Assembly (NCBI RefSeq): GCF_000716675.1
Contig: NZ_JNXT01000057.1
Coordinates: 44,792 to 108,791, forward strand
DNA: 64,000 bases
Source: Streptomyces alboflavus
GTDB lineage: Bacteria; Actinomycetota; Actinomycetes; Streptomycetales; Streptomycetaceae
Direction of reading: 5' to 3'
In this document: positions 15,609-24,069 of the stretch, piece after piece
How the letters are laid out: the number at the start of each line of letters is the position of its first letter
Numbering within the stretch: position 1 is the stretch's first letter
Notes under the pieces: generated by a model
The model's input: only the letters and a program-made list of their open reading frames with translations
What the model was told of the DNA's origin: nothing
Databases searched by the model: none
Program-made: the position numbers and the translations under genes

Positions 15609-18338
15609 TCACGTGCGATAGACGGCCAGTTCCGCGCTGATCGCCGCCGCCCTCGGGTCGTCGGTCTCGCCCGCGGTCGCCAGGGCCCGCCGGTAGGCCG
15701 CGTCGGCCTGGTCGTGCCGGCCCGCGTCGCGGTGCACGTCGCCGAGCGTGCGCAGCGCGACCGCGGCGAGGGCGTGCGCGCCGACCCGGAGATAGAGCTC
15801 CGCGGAGCGGGTGAAGCTCAACTCCGCCGCCTCGTGGTCGCCGAGCCCGGCCTGCGCGCTGCCGAGCGTGTGCCAGGTGTCGGCCAGCGAGTACGGCCCG
15901 AGCCCTTCGCCGGACGCGAGCGCCGCCCGCGCGTGCGCGAGTGCGGGGCCGAACCGGCCGAGCCGGATCTCCGACCAGCTCACCGAGTTGAGCGCCCAGG
16001 CACGGTAGCTCGCCGCGGTGCCGGGCGGATACATCTCCAGCAGGCGTTCGGACAGCTCGAGTTGCGGCTCGTGGTCACCGGCGCAGTCCAGGACCCAGAT
16101 TTCGAACCGGTGCGTCTCGGCCAGGAACTCCCGCGCCCCCGCGGCCTCGAAGCCCTCGGCCGCCTGCCGTAGCTGCCCGCGGGCCGCGGAGTACCGGCCC
16201 AGGTTCGCCTCCACGAGCGCCAGACCGCGCCGGGAGTGCGCCTCGGCGAGCCGGTCCCCCAGGCGTTGCGCCGCCGCCAGTCCGAGCTGCTGCGACGTCT
16301 GGAGGTGGTGCCAGAGGCCCTGCCTGCTCAAGAAGTCGCGCAGCGCCCAGGCCAGCCGCCACGCGTGCCCGTCGAACCCGTCCCGGTGGGCGAGATCGTG
16401 CGCGGCGAGCAGTACCGGGTACTCGTCCGCGAACCACGTGGCGGCGTCCGACGACGGTGCCGAAACCATCACGCCCGGCAGCGCGGGCGGGAGCGGGATC
16501 CTGGGCCGGGCCGTGAAGACGGCCATGGCCGCCTCGCACGCGGTGTGCAGACAGTGGTCGAGCAGCCGGTGCACGGCCTCCCGGCGCTCCTGGTCGCCGG
16601 ACCACGGCAGCCCGGCGGCGAACGCGCGCACCAGGTCGTGCGCGGCGAACCGGCCCGGCCGGTGCTCGACCAGCAGCGCCGCCGCGACCAGCGCCCGCAG
16701 CAGCGTGCGGGTGTGCAGCTCCGGCAGCGCCAGCATGCTCGCCGCAGCGGCGACGCTCACGTCCGGGCCGGGCTGTGCGCCCAGGACGCGCAGGGCGCGG
16801 GCGGCTTCCGGTTCGAGCGCGCGGTACGACCAGGAAAGGACCGCGCGCACCTCGTCGTCGGCGCCCGCGAAGGCGTCCAGCGTGCCGTGCGCCGCGCGCA
16901 GTTCGGCGGCGATCGCGGACAGCGGCAGGTGCTCCTGCGTCACGGCCCGCGCCGCGACCACGGCCAGCGCCAGCGGGAGGCCGCCGGTACGGGCGACGAT
17001 CTCGCGCGCCGCGACCGGCTCGGCGCGTGTCCGGTCCGCGCCGACCCGCGCCACGAGCAGCGCCAGCGCCTCCTCGTCGTCCGGCGGTCGCAGCACCAGC
17101 GGCCGGGCACCGACACGGGCGAGCAGCGTCGGAAGCGTCCCCCTGCTGGTGATGACGGTCAGGCCGGGGCCGGCGCCGGGGAGCAGGTCGCGCACCTGGT
17201 CGGCCCCCGCGGCGTTGTCCAGCAGGATCAGCAGCCTGCGCCCGGTGGTCAGCGTGCGGAACAGTCCGGCGCGCACCGCGAGATCGCCGGGCACGTCGGC
17301 GGGCGCGACCCCGAGCGCCTGGAGGAACCGGTCGAGGATCTCCCCGGGCGGCGTCGGCTCCCCGCCGGGGCCGAATCCGTGCAGGTCCGCGTAGAGGTGA
17401 CCGTCGCCGAACCGGTCGGCGATCCGGTGTGCCCCGTGCAGCGCGAGCGTGGTCTTGCCGACCCCGGCCATGCCGGAGATCACCACGACGCCGCCGGCCG
17501 ACAGCGCGTCCATCCGGCGCAGCTCCTCCTCCCGGCCGACGAACGCCGCGCTGGGCGCCGGGAGTTGCGCCGGTGCCGAGGAGGCGGCCGGGGCAGCCAG
17601 CAGCGTCTCGTCGGCGTGCAGGATCCGGCCGTACAGCTCCCGCAACCGGGGGCCCGGATCCACCCCGAGTTCGTCGCGGAGCAGCTTCCGGCACTCCTGG
17701 TAGGCGGCGATCGCGTCCGCCTGGCGGCCGTCTCGGTACAGCGCCGTCATCAGCAGCAGCCGCAGGTGCTCGTCCAGCGGATGGGTGTCCACCAACGACC
17801 GCAGTTCCGGCAGGATCCGCTGCTCGCGGCCCAGTTCGAGGTCGACCTCCAGCAGGCTGCGCCGCGCCGCCAGGTGCCGCCCGTCCAGTACCGTCCGGTG
17901 CCGGTCGACGCCGGGGCCGGTGACCCCGCTCAGCGCGGGCCCGCGCCACAGCGCCAGCGCCTCCCGCAGCCGGTCCCCGGCGGTGTCGGGATCACCCCCG
18001 GCGCGCGCCCGTTCCGCCGCGCGGACGGCGTCGGCGAACGTGTCCGCGTCGAGCGTGCCCGGTGCGAGCGTGAGCGCGTACCCGCGCCGGGACGATTCGA
18101 CGGTCAGCTCGTCGCCGAGCAGGCGGCGCAGGTGGTGCACGTACTTGCGGATGACCGGTACGGCGCTGGCCGGTGCCTCGCCCTCCCAGATCTCGGCGGC
18201 CAGCGCCGCCGCCGACAGGGGGACGCCCTCTGCCAGCACCAAGGCGGCGAGCAGCGCACGCTGTTGCGGTGGCCCGAGCGGCACCTCGACCCCGTCCCTC
18301 CGCACGGCGAACGGGCCGAGCACCTCCACCCGGATCAT
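15609..18338 (-). CDS. AfsR/SARP-type regulator: OmpR-like DNA-binding, BTAD, NB-ARC ATPase and TPR domains
   Basis: 909 residues. An OmpR-type winged helix at about 1-95 (MIRVEVLGPFAVRRDG, IRKYVHHLRRLLGDE) and a BTAD domain at about 97-245 (LVDTHPLDEHLRLLLMTALY, RDELGVDPGP) are followed by an NB-ARC P-loop GMAGVGKTT at 289-297 with LLILLDNAAGADQVRDLLPG. TPR-like helices fill 600-900. This is the full architecture of large antibiotic-pathway activators. ATG 18338 is preceded by GGAGG at 18346-18350; the 16-residue longer frame lacks such a site. It sits in the tRNA-Glu island without a recognisable complete biosynthetic cluster, so its targets may have been lost. Confidence 0.93.
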   Translation of the reverse strand: MIRVEVLGPFAVRRDGVEVPLGPPQQRALLAALVLAEGVPLSAAALAAEIWEGEAPASAVPVIRKYVHHLRRLLGDELTVESSRRGYALTLAPGTLDADTFADAVRAAERARAGGDPDTAGDRLREALALWRGPALSGVTGPGVDRHRTVLDGRHLAARRSLLEVDLELGREQRILPELRSLVDTHPLDEHLRLLLMTALYRDGRQADAIAAYQECRKLLRDELGVDPGPRLRELYGRILHADETLLAAPAASSAPAQLPAPSAAFVGREEELRRMDALSAGGVVVISGMAGVGKTTLALHGAHRIADRFGDGHLYADLHGFGPGGEPTPPGEILDRFLQALGVAPADVPGDLAVRAGLFRTLTTGRRLLILLDNAAGADQVRDLLPGAGPGLTVITSRGTLPTLLARVGARPLVLRPPDDEEALALLVARVGADRTRAEPVAAREIVARTGGLPLALAVVAARAVTQEHLPLSAIAAELRAAHGTLDAFAGADDEVRAVLSWSYRALEPEAARALRVLGAQPGPDVSVAAAASMLALPELHTRTLLRALVAAALLVEHRPGRFAAHDLVRAFAAGLPWSGDQERREAVHRLLDHCLHTACEAAMAVFTARPRIPLPPALPGVMVSAPSSDAATWFADEYPVLLAAHDLAHRDGFDGHAWRLAWALRDFLSRQGLWHHLQTSQQLGLAAAQRLGDRLAEAHSRRGLALVEANLGRYSAARGQLRQAAEGFEAAGAREFLAETHRFEIWVLDCAGDHEPQLELSERLLEMYPPGTAASYRAWALNSVSWSEIRLGRFGPALAHARAALASGEGLGPYSLADTWHTLGSAQAGLGDHEAAELSFTRSAELYLRVGAHALAAVALRTLGDVHRDAGRHDQADAAYRRALATAGETDDPRAAAISAELAVYRT

Positions 18339-18517
18339 CCGGCCACCTCCCTCGACCTGCGGCAGGTCCACATTCTTCCTCGCCACCGGATGGTCGGTGT
18401 GCGCTGCCGCTGAACGGAGTGAGCGCCACCGGCTGCGCGATCCCGCACTCCCAGCAGTACCGCCGGGCCTTCGCGCCCTGGTCGGCCTGCTCGCCGGCCT
18501 CGCGGCGCCGGGTGCGG

Positions 18518-19399
18518 TTACTGGTGCGTGGCCAGGAACGGCAGGAGGACGTCGGCCATCTCGTCGGGTACTTCTTCTGCGAGGTCGTGACCGGCGTCGA
18601 AGACGTGTCCGGTGACGTCGTGGGCCATGAGCCGCATCTGGGACTCGTTGCGGTCGCCGATGAACGCGGATCCACCGAGCGCCAGGACCGGGATGTCCAG
18701 CTTCTTCCGCGCGGCCTGCCGGTTCTGTTCGGCGTCCACGAGCATCGCCCGGTATATGGAGAGCATCGCGCGGATGCCGCCGGGCATGGAGTAGCAGCGC
18801 ACGTATTCGTCGACCGCGTCGGGGGTGGCGCTGTCGGGCCGGCTGCGCTCGAACTTGATCATGTAGGTGATCAGCTCACGCTCGTGACCGGCGATCAGCA
18901 TCTCGGGGACGTCGGGCTGGAAGTAGAAGCCCAGGTGCCACAAGTGCAGACCGCTGGCGACGTTCTCGGGGGTGAGGGCCGTGTGGTCCTCGAAGCCGAA
19001 CCCGGGGAACAGGGCCTCGGCGAACACGAGAGCGCTGACGCGGTCGCGGTGACGGGCGGCGAGCTGATAGCCGATCACCGCTCCCCAGTCCTCACCCACC
19101 ACGGCGTACGTCTCGTGTCCGAGGTGGGTCATCAGCTCGGCGATGTCGTCGCTCATCGTCGCGGAGTCGTAGCCGCCGGACGGGCGGGCGGAGTCGCCGA
19201 GACCGCGAAGATCCGGGACGACGACGGTGTAGTGGGGCGTCAGCTTCGGGACGAGGTGACGCCAGTGGTAGCTGGTCTTGGGCACGCCGTGCAGGAGCAC
19301 CACGGCGGGGCCCGACCCGGCCGTGCGGTAGTGCAGACTCGTTCCGTTCACGGCGGCTCGGCCCGTGCGGACGGGCGTTCCGTCATGGTCGAACATCAT
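18518..19399 (-). CDS. Alpha/beta hydrolase, epoxide hydrolase / dehalogenase-like
   Basis: 293 residues. The oxyanion motif VVLLHGVPKTSYHW (HGxP), the nucleophile elbow VVGEDWGAVIG (Asp followed by Trp, as in epoxide hydrolases and haloalkane dehalogenases) and the catalytic His in FDAGHDLAEEVP are all visible. The cap region between contains YFQPDVPEMLIAGHER. The start is the first of two ATGs at 19399, behind AGGAAGG; the longer frame upstream is compositional. A TetR-type gene lies upstream, and a TetR-like operator (19635-19654) sits 236 bp before this start. It probably opens an epoxide; the natural substrate is not evident. Confidence 0.88.
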   Translation of the reverse strand: MMFDHDGTPVRTGRAAVNGTSLHYRTAGSGPAVVLLHGVPKTSYHWRHLVPKLTPHYTVVVPDLRGLGDSARPSGGYDSATMSDDIAELMTHLGHETYAVVGEDWGAVIGYQLAARHRDRVSALVFAEALFPGFGFEDHTALTPENVASGLHLWHLGFYFQPDVPEMLIAGHERELITYMIKFERSRPDSATPDAVDEYVRCYSMPGGIRAMLSIYRAMLVDAEQNRQAARKKLDIPVLALGGSAFIGDRNESQMRLMAHDVTGHVFDAGHDLAEEVPDEMADVLLPFLATHQ

Positions 19400-19634
19400 G
19401 TTCTTCACCTTCCTGGTGCACTTGGCGATGGGGGTGTCAGTGGGCTTGCGGAGGGTCGACGAGGGGCACTGGACGGCTCGGTCCGCTGCCGCCGGGACGT
19501 CAGAGTTGTTCCAGCGGCTTCCGCCGAGAGCGGGCGTGCCCGGGGTGAGTGCCGGGGCATGGGGCCTCCGAAGTCTTCGACTGAAGCGGGGTAGGACCGC
19601 CGGATCCCGTGCCCGAGCGGGCATCGGCGAATTT

Positions 19635-19654
19635 TCTGGATCGTCTGATACAGA
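19635..19654. promoter_or_regulatory. TetR-type operator upstream of the hydrolase
   Basis: Imperfect palindrome TCTGGATCGTCTGATACAGA, pattern TCTG-N-ATC-N4-GAT-N-CAGA. The same pattern, 15/20 identical, occurs at 20268-20287 in front of the tetR gene. Confidence 0.6.
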
Positions 19655-19671
19655 TTCCGGGCACGAAAAAG

Positions 19672-20250
19672 TCAGCCGAGGGCGGTCAGCGCGACCTCCA
19701 CAAGGGGTTCGAGGGCGCGGACGTCCGGCGTGATCTTCGAGGAGACCAGCAGTCCGTTGAGGAAGGTGACGAGAAAAGCGGCGAGCGTGTGCGGGTCATG
19801 CCGCTCCGCGATCTCACCCCGCTCCACCGCGACCCGCAGCACGTCGGCGAGCGCGTCCCTGCTGGCGTCCTGCATGTCGCGCACGGTGCGCCGGGTCACC
19901 GCATCCTCCGGCAGGCGTTCGCAGGCGGCGTTGACCACCAGGCAACCCCGGCCGTCGCCCTCCACCGCGATCCGGACCCGCTCGACCAGCATCGTGCGGA
20001 TCGCCGAGCGGACATCCGCCCCCTCCTCCAGGCCGCGCAGGGCGGCCGCCGCGAGGGTGGTGCGGTAGTGCTCCAGCGCCGCTCGGTACAGGCCGTCCTT
20101 GCCGCCGAACGCGGCATACAAGGACCCCTGCCCGATCCCCAGGTGCCCGGTCAGGTCGCGTACCGAGGTGGCCTCGTAGCCGCGCGCCCAGAACAGCTCC
20201 ATCGCGCGGCTCACCGCCGCCTCGGTGTCGAACTCCCGGGTCCTCGCCAT
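19672..20250 (-). CDS. TetR-family repressor
   Basis: 192 residues. The helix-turn-helix region FDTEAAVSRAMELFWARGYE and TSVRDLTGHLGIGQGSLYAAFGGKDGLYRAAL (about 8-55) is a textbook TetR domain with the Y-x-x-F-x-x-K-x-x-L end. The C-terminal half resembles the TetR_C domain of enzyme-controlling repressors (RGCLVVNAACERLPED). Start at ATG 20250; the longer frame is rejected because a palindromic operator (20268-20287) and an AT-rich promoter lie just upstream. The matching operator before the hydrolase suggests it represses itself and that enzyme. The inducer is probably the hydrolase substrate. Confidence 0.92.
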   Translation of the reverse strand: MARTREFDTEAAVSRAMELFWARGYEATSVRDLTGHLGIGQGSLYAAFGGKDGLYRAALEHYRTTLAAAALRGLEEGADVRSAIRTMLVERVRIAVEGDGRGCLVVNAACERLPEDAVTRRTVRDMQDASRDALADVLRVAVERGEIAERHDPHTLAAFLVTFLNGLLVSSKITPDVRALEPLVEVALTALG

Positions 20251-20267
20251 GACCCCACCGTAGCCTA

Positions 20268-20287
20268 TCTGGATCGCTCGATCAAGA
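20268..20287. promoter_or_regulatory. TetR-type operator in front of the tetR gene
   Basis: TCTGGATCGCTCGATCAAGA, 18 bp upstream of the tetR ATG. It shares TCTGGATCG, GAT and AGA with the site at 19635-19654. Confidence 0.6.
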
Positions 20288-20300
20288 AAACGCCCGCAGG

Positions 20301-21077
20301 CTACTTGGTGTAGCGGCTGGCGAGCCGGGGGCTCTGGCCACCGAAGGCGGCGAGTTCGGCGGTGAAGACGTCCTGGAGAAGTTGGTAGTCCTCGACGCCC
20401 GGGGCGCTGACGGTCTCGCCGAGTTCGAGGCCGCGCAGGGCGCCGGTGACGAGGTCTTCGGCGCTCATGCGTGGGACGGCGCTCATGTCCAGGCCCTGGG
20501 CGGAGTGGAGCTCGGTGGCCACGATGCCGGGGCACACCACGCCCACCTTGACGCCGGAACCTTCGACCTCGGCGGCCAGGGCCTGGGTCATGGCCACGAG
20601 GTAGGCGAGGGTGCCGGCATAGACGGCCCGACGGGGCATCACGCTCTTGTCGGCGGGACCGGAGAAGGCGATCATCCCGGCGACGTTGAGGATGGCGCCG
20701 TGACCGCGCCGCAGCATGGGGCCGACGGCGGCGCGCATGAGCTGGGTGGGGCCCAGGACCTTGACGTTGACCAGTTCGCGGGCCTTGTCGGCGGGCAGGT
20801 CCGCCAGTGGCATGTAGTGGGAGACGCCGGCGTTGTTGATCAGAATGTCCAGCGGCTCGTCGGAGGCGATCTGCGCCAGGGCGGTGATGCCGTCCTCGGT
20901 GGACAGATCGGCGGCGACAGCGCGCACCTTGGTCTCGGGGTGGGTAGCGGCGAACTCCTTCAGACGCCCCTGGCGGCGACCGACGATGATCAGGTCATAG
21001 CCGTCGACGGCCAGGCGCTCGGCGAATGCCTTACCGATGCCCGAGGTCGCGCCGGTGACGAGTGCGAGTCTGCTCAT
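20301..21077 (-). CDS. SDR-fold oxidoreductase with altered catalytic residues
   Basis: 258 residues. The cofactor motif LALVTGATSGIG (about 5-16), the acidic/basic loop VGRRQGRL and ILINNAGVSHYM show a classical SDR. However, the usual catalytic Ser strand reads ILNVAGMIAFSG, with Gly where Ser is expected, and the Y-x-x-x-K signature reads YAGTLAYL, with Leu in place of Lys. Tyr is present. The protein may therefore be a non-catalytic binder or use a different mechanism. The C-terminal PGIVATELHSAQ segment is intact and the length is normal, so it is not simply decaying. It lies upstream of the TetR-type gene on the same strand (51-bp gap). Confidence 0.88.
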   Translation of the reverse strand: MSRLALVTGATSGIGKAFAERLAVDGYDLIIVGRRQGRLKEFAATHPETKVRAVAADLSTEDGITALAQIASDEPLDILINNAGVSHYMPLADLPADKARELVNVKVLGPTQLMRAAVGPMLRRGHGAILNVAGMIAFSGPADKSVMPRRAVYAGTLAYLVAMTQALAAEVEGSGVKVGVVCPGIVATELHSAQGLDMSAVPRMSAEDLVTGALRGLELGETVSAPGVEDYQLLQDVFTAELAAFGGQSPRLASRYTK

Positions 21078-21105
21078 GAGCGATGTTCCTTGTCTCGGCT
21101 TCGGC

Positions 21106-22149
21106 TCAGACAGCCGGGCTGGGGGTTGTGGTGTCGGTCGGGTGCTGGGCCGCGCTGGAGGCGCTGCCCAGCGGCAGGCTCTCCAGGGTGAAGACCGGGC
21201 TCGTCGGCGGAAGCTGGGCGAGATAGGAGTCCATCTGGGAATTGGTCACCAGCATCCGGTGTCCGCTCAGGGCGACGGCCGTGGTGGTGTCGGCTCCCGG
21301 GTAGGTGCGGGTGGAGACCAGGGTCGCCCTGGTGGCGTGGCGGGACAGCCGCACGGTGTCGACCTGGTTGTTCTCGGAACGGGCGATGTACAGGGTGTTG
21401 CCCTTGCGTACGATCCCGTCGGCGCTGTGGAGGGGCGGGGCGGCGATCTTGCGAACCTCGCCGGTGGAGAGAGTCAGCCGGTAGAGCCCGCCGCTGTACC
21501 AGTAGCCGATGATCAGCGACTTGCCGTCGGGGGAGGTGACGATGCCGTTGCCGTTGGACTGGCCCTCCACATAGTCCGGCAGATGGTGGGCGACCTTCAG
21601 AACCCTGTGGGAACCGGTCGCGGGAGCGTGGACCTCGGCGGCGGGAATACGGTAGACGACGGCACGGAAGGAGTCGGTGATGTAGACGTCACCGTCGGGC
21701 GTGATCGTCGCGTCGTTGACCAGAGTCTTCCCTCCGCCGTCCGGGACGGTGTAGGAGGCGACGAGTCTCCCGGTCTTCGTGTAGACGAAGAAGCGCCCCG
21801 TGAAGGCACCGGCCACCAGCAGGCGGTTGCCGGTGGTCTTGACCCCGGTGGCCTGGGTCCGGCCGTCCTGGCCGCCGGGCAGGAAGGGGGCAAGGGCCTT
21901 CGAACCGAGGCGGCCGCGGTAGACGGTGCCGTCGGCGATGCTGGTGGTGTAGACGTAGCGGCGGTCGGTCGTGACGCTCTCCGGATAGGCGCGGCTGCCG
22001 TGCACCGTGATCGCGTAGGCGTCGGACGGGGCACGGTGGGACGGCGCGGCGGTGGCCGGAGCCGTGAGCGCCACCAGCGCGGCGGAGGCCGCGGTGAGAG
22101 TGGCGAGGGAACGCAGCCACGAGGCGTGCGCGGCGTTGCTGGTGACCAT
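21106..22149 (-). CDS. Secreted SMP-30/gluconolactonase-like beta-propeller protein
   Basis: 347 residues. A Sec signal peptide is clear: basic start, hydrophobic LATLTAASAALVALTAPATAA and a likely cut after ATAA near residue 35. The mature part has repeated propeller strands such as YVYTTSIADGTVYRG, NDATITPDGDVYITDSF and GIVTSPDGKSLIIGYWYSGGLYRL. SuperMoonlighting-type (SMP-30) lactonases have this layout, but the metal ligands cannot be assigned by eye. Start ATG 22149 is chosen because the signal peptide begins there and AGGAAGG precedes it; the longer frame reaches into the next gene. It ends 29 bp before the SDR start. Confidence 0.75.
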   Translation of the reverse strand: MVTSNAAHASWLRSLATLTAASAALVALTAPATAAPSHRAPSDAYAITVHGSRAYPESVTTDRRYVYTTSIADGTVYRGRLGSKALAPFLPGGQDGRTQATGVKTTGNRLLVAGAFTGRFFVYTKTGRLVASYTVPDGGGKTLVNDATITPDGDVYITDSFRAVVYRIPAAEVHAPATGSHRVLKVAHHLPDYVEGQSNGNGIVTSPDGKSLIIGYWYSGGLYRLTLSTGEVRKIAAPPLHSADGIVRKGNTLYIARSENNQVDTVRLSRHATRATLVSTRTYPGADTTTAVALSGHRMLVTNSQMDSYLAQLPPTSPVFTLESLPLGSASSAAQHPTDTTTPSPAV

Positions 22150-22285
22150 GGGAAGAGGGGGCCTTCCTGGAGGAATGGTGACGGGTGACGCCGGTGGGCG
22201 CGTGGACGCTCCGGCGCAGGTAGTCGTACGGCAGGTCCTGGACGACGAGTTCGGCGTCGGTGCGCTCGGTGTGCGGCCGCCCGGA

Positions 22286-23284
22286 TCAGGTGTCGAGCAG
22301 GCCGGGGACAAAGATGTCCTCGGAGGACAACAGCCGCTTGGACAGGCCCTGTTCGCTGTGGTAGCGCAGGAAGGTCTCGACGGCCTTTCGGTTGGCGCCG
22401 ACACCGTAAGGCCACCAGTCCTGGCCCAGCAGCGCGCGGTTCTCGGCGAAGAGTTCACTGAACCAGGGGGTGAGCACGGACATGTGCTGCTTCGCGGCGC
22501 CGGTCCTGTACCGGTCCTGCACGATCTCCTTGGCCCGGCTGAACGCGCGGTAGACCGATTCCGCCAGACCGGGCTCCGCGGCCAGTTCCCGGCGGATCGC
22601 GACGACGTGCATCATCGGGAAGATGCCGGTACGACGGTAGTAGTCGCGCTCGACGGCCTCGTAGTCGGGGAAGAGCCGACGGATCTTCTTCGTCGAGCCG
22701 TCGAGCAGGCCCTGCGGTACGTCGACGGAGAGCAGGGCGTCTATCTCCCCGTTCTCGAGCATGGCCCCCAGGGTCTGGTCGCCGTCGGCATGACGGACGT
22801 GCACCCCGTCCGGAACGGGCTGGGGAATCCAGTCGAAGGAGGGGATGGGGTGGTTGGTGCCGCCGATGACCCAGTTCATCCGGTCCGGCGTCACCCCGAA
22901 ATCGTCAGCCAGGACACCCTTGTTCCAGACACCCGGGTCGTGGCCGTACAGCGCGAACTCGCCGACGGTCCGGCCCGCCAGGTCCTCCGGCCGCTCGATC
23001 CCGCTGTCGGTGTTCACGAACCACGCCGAGTGGCGAAAGTTGCGGTTCGGGAAGATCGGCAGAGCAAGGAACGGCGCGTGGTCCAGGTCGAAGGTGCGCA
23101 GGAAGTAGGTCAGACCGAACTCGGCGATGTCCAGGTCACCCGTGGCCATGCGGTGGAAGAGGTCGGAGGCGAGCGGCGAGGTCTCCAGCACCGCGTTCAC
23201 ACCCTCGATCGTGACCCGCCCGTCGAAGAGGGGCTCGGTGTGCTCGTAGCGGTAGACACCCACAGAGAAGTTTCGATCGGCCAT
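22286..23284 (-). CDS. 4,5-dihydroxyphthalate decarboxylase-like / periplasmic-binding-fold protein
   Basis: 332 residues without a signal peptide. It starts MADRNFSVGVYRYEHTEPLFDG and continues LFHRMATGDLDIAEFGLTYFL and DDSGIERPEDLAGRTVGEF-type segments, a two-lobed type II binding fold. Cytosolic members are annotated as 4,5-dihydroxyphthalate decarboxylase or as orphan substrate-binding proteins. Lack of an export signal favours an enzyme or sensor of an aromatic acid. ATG 23284 is preceded by GGAGGGG. It is divergent from a TetR gene, and the 106-bp gap contains two copies of a 20-bp element that is probably the repressor's operator. Confidence 0.75.
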   Translation of the reverse strand: MADRNFSVGVYRYEHTEPLFDGRVTIEGVNAVLETSPLASDLFHRMATGDLDIAEFGLTYFLRTFDLDHAPFLALPIFPNRNFRHSAWFVNTDSGIERPEDLAGRTVGEFALYGHDPGVWNKGVLADDFGVTPDRMNWVIGGTNHPIPSFDWIPQPVPDGVHVRHADGDQTLGAMLENGEIDALLSVDVPQGLLDGSTKKIRRLFPDYEAVERDYYRRTGIFPMMHVVAIRRELAAEPGLAESVYRAFSRAKEIVQDRYRTGAAKQHMSVLTPWFSELFAENRALLGQDWWPYGVGANRKAVETFLRYHSEQGLSKRLLSSEDIFVPGLLDT

Positions 23285-23304
23285 GCCAGGCCCCCTCCGC
23301 TTAC

Positions 23305-23374
23305 GCGAATGATCTTTCACTTTTAGACTGGCATCATGATGGGCCGCCGTCAAGGCGAATGACCGTTCACGTTT
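23305..23374. promoter_or_regulatory. Paired 20-bp operator-like repeats between divergent genes
   Basis: GCGAATGATCTTTCACTTTT at 23305-23324 and GCGAATGACCGTTCACGTTT at 23355-23374 agree at 17 of 20 positions and are 50 bp apart. Each contains TGA-N4-TCA. They sit before the two divergent starts (23284 minus, 23391 plus). Confidence 0.6.
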
Positions 23375-23390
23375 GAAGGAGGGCCCGCCC

Positions 23391-24044
23391 GTGCCCCGCA
23401 TCACCCCTGCTCGCCGGGAGGCGAATCGTGCGCAGATCATCGCCGCGGCGCGGCGATGCTTCGCCCGCGACGGCTTCCACCAGACCTCGATGCCCGACAT
23501 CGCCGCCGAAGCGGGCGTGGCGGTCGGCGCTCCGTACCGCTACTTCACCGGCAAGGACGAACTGATCCTGGAAATCGCCGGGGAGGTGTTCCGGCTGATC
23601 TTCGATCCGATCGGGCGGATCGTCAGCGCCGGTGAGAGTGCCACCTCCGCCGATCTGGTCGAGGCGGCGATGGCCCCGGTGAGCGGTGACGAGGTGGCTG
23701 ACGGTGCGGGCGGCGTCGTTCCCGTCGACGAACTCCTGCGCTGCGCCGTCCAGTCGTGGGGCGAACTCCTGCGCAACGAGGCCATGCGGCAGCGCGCCCA
23801 TGCCGGCTTCGAGGGGGTTCGGCGGAAGGTGGTCGACGCACTGCGCGCCGGTCAGCGGGCGGGCGCCGTGCCTGCCGAACTCGATCCCGACCGTGGATCA
23901 CGGGTGGTCATGGCGCTCCTGCACGGGTTCGTGCTGCAACGCGCGGCATTCGGGCTCGAGGACACCGCCGGCTTCGCGCACGAGGTCCGCCTCGCCCTCG
24001 GGGGCGCAGGCGTGCTGAAGAGTGAGGTTCCCCCGAGAGGGTGA
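23391..24044 (+). CDS. TetR-family regulator
   Basis: 217 residues. The DNA-binding domain spans about 8-55: ARREANRAQIIAAARRCFAR, FHQTSMPDIAAEAGVAVGAPYRYFTGKDELIL. The C-terminal domain is of the TetR_C_6-like type with no recognisable ligand signature. The GTG at 23391 has AAGGAGGG at 23376-23383; an earlier TTG in frame has no such site. It is divergent from the decarboxylase-like gene across two near-identical 20-bp repeats and is therefore its likely repressor as well as its own. It ends 25 bp before the convergent MBL-fold gene. Confidence 0.92.
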   Translation: MPRITPARREANRAQIIAAARRCFARDGFHQTSMPDIAAEAGVAVGAPYRYFTGKDELILEIAGEVFRLIFDPIGRIVSAGESATSADLVEAAMAPVSGDEVADGAGGVVPVDELLRCAVQSWGELLRNEAMRQRAHAGFEGVRRKVVDALRAGQRAGAVPAELDPDRGSRVVMALLHGFVLQRAAFGLEDTAGFAHEVRLALGGAGVLKSEVPPRG

Positions 24045-24069
24045 ACTCGCTGACCAGTGCCGCCGGGCC

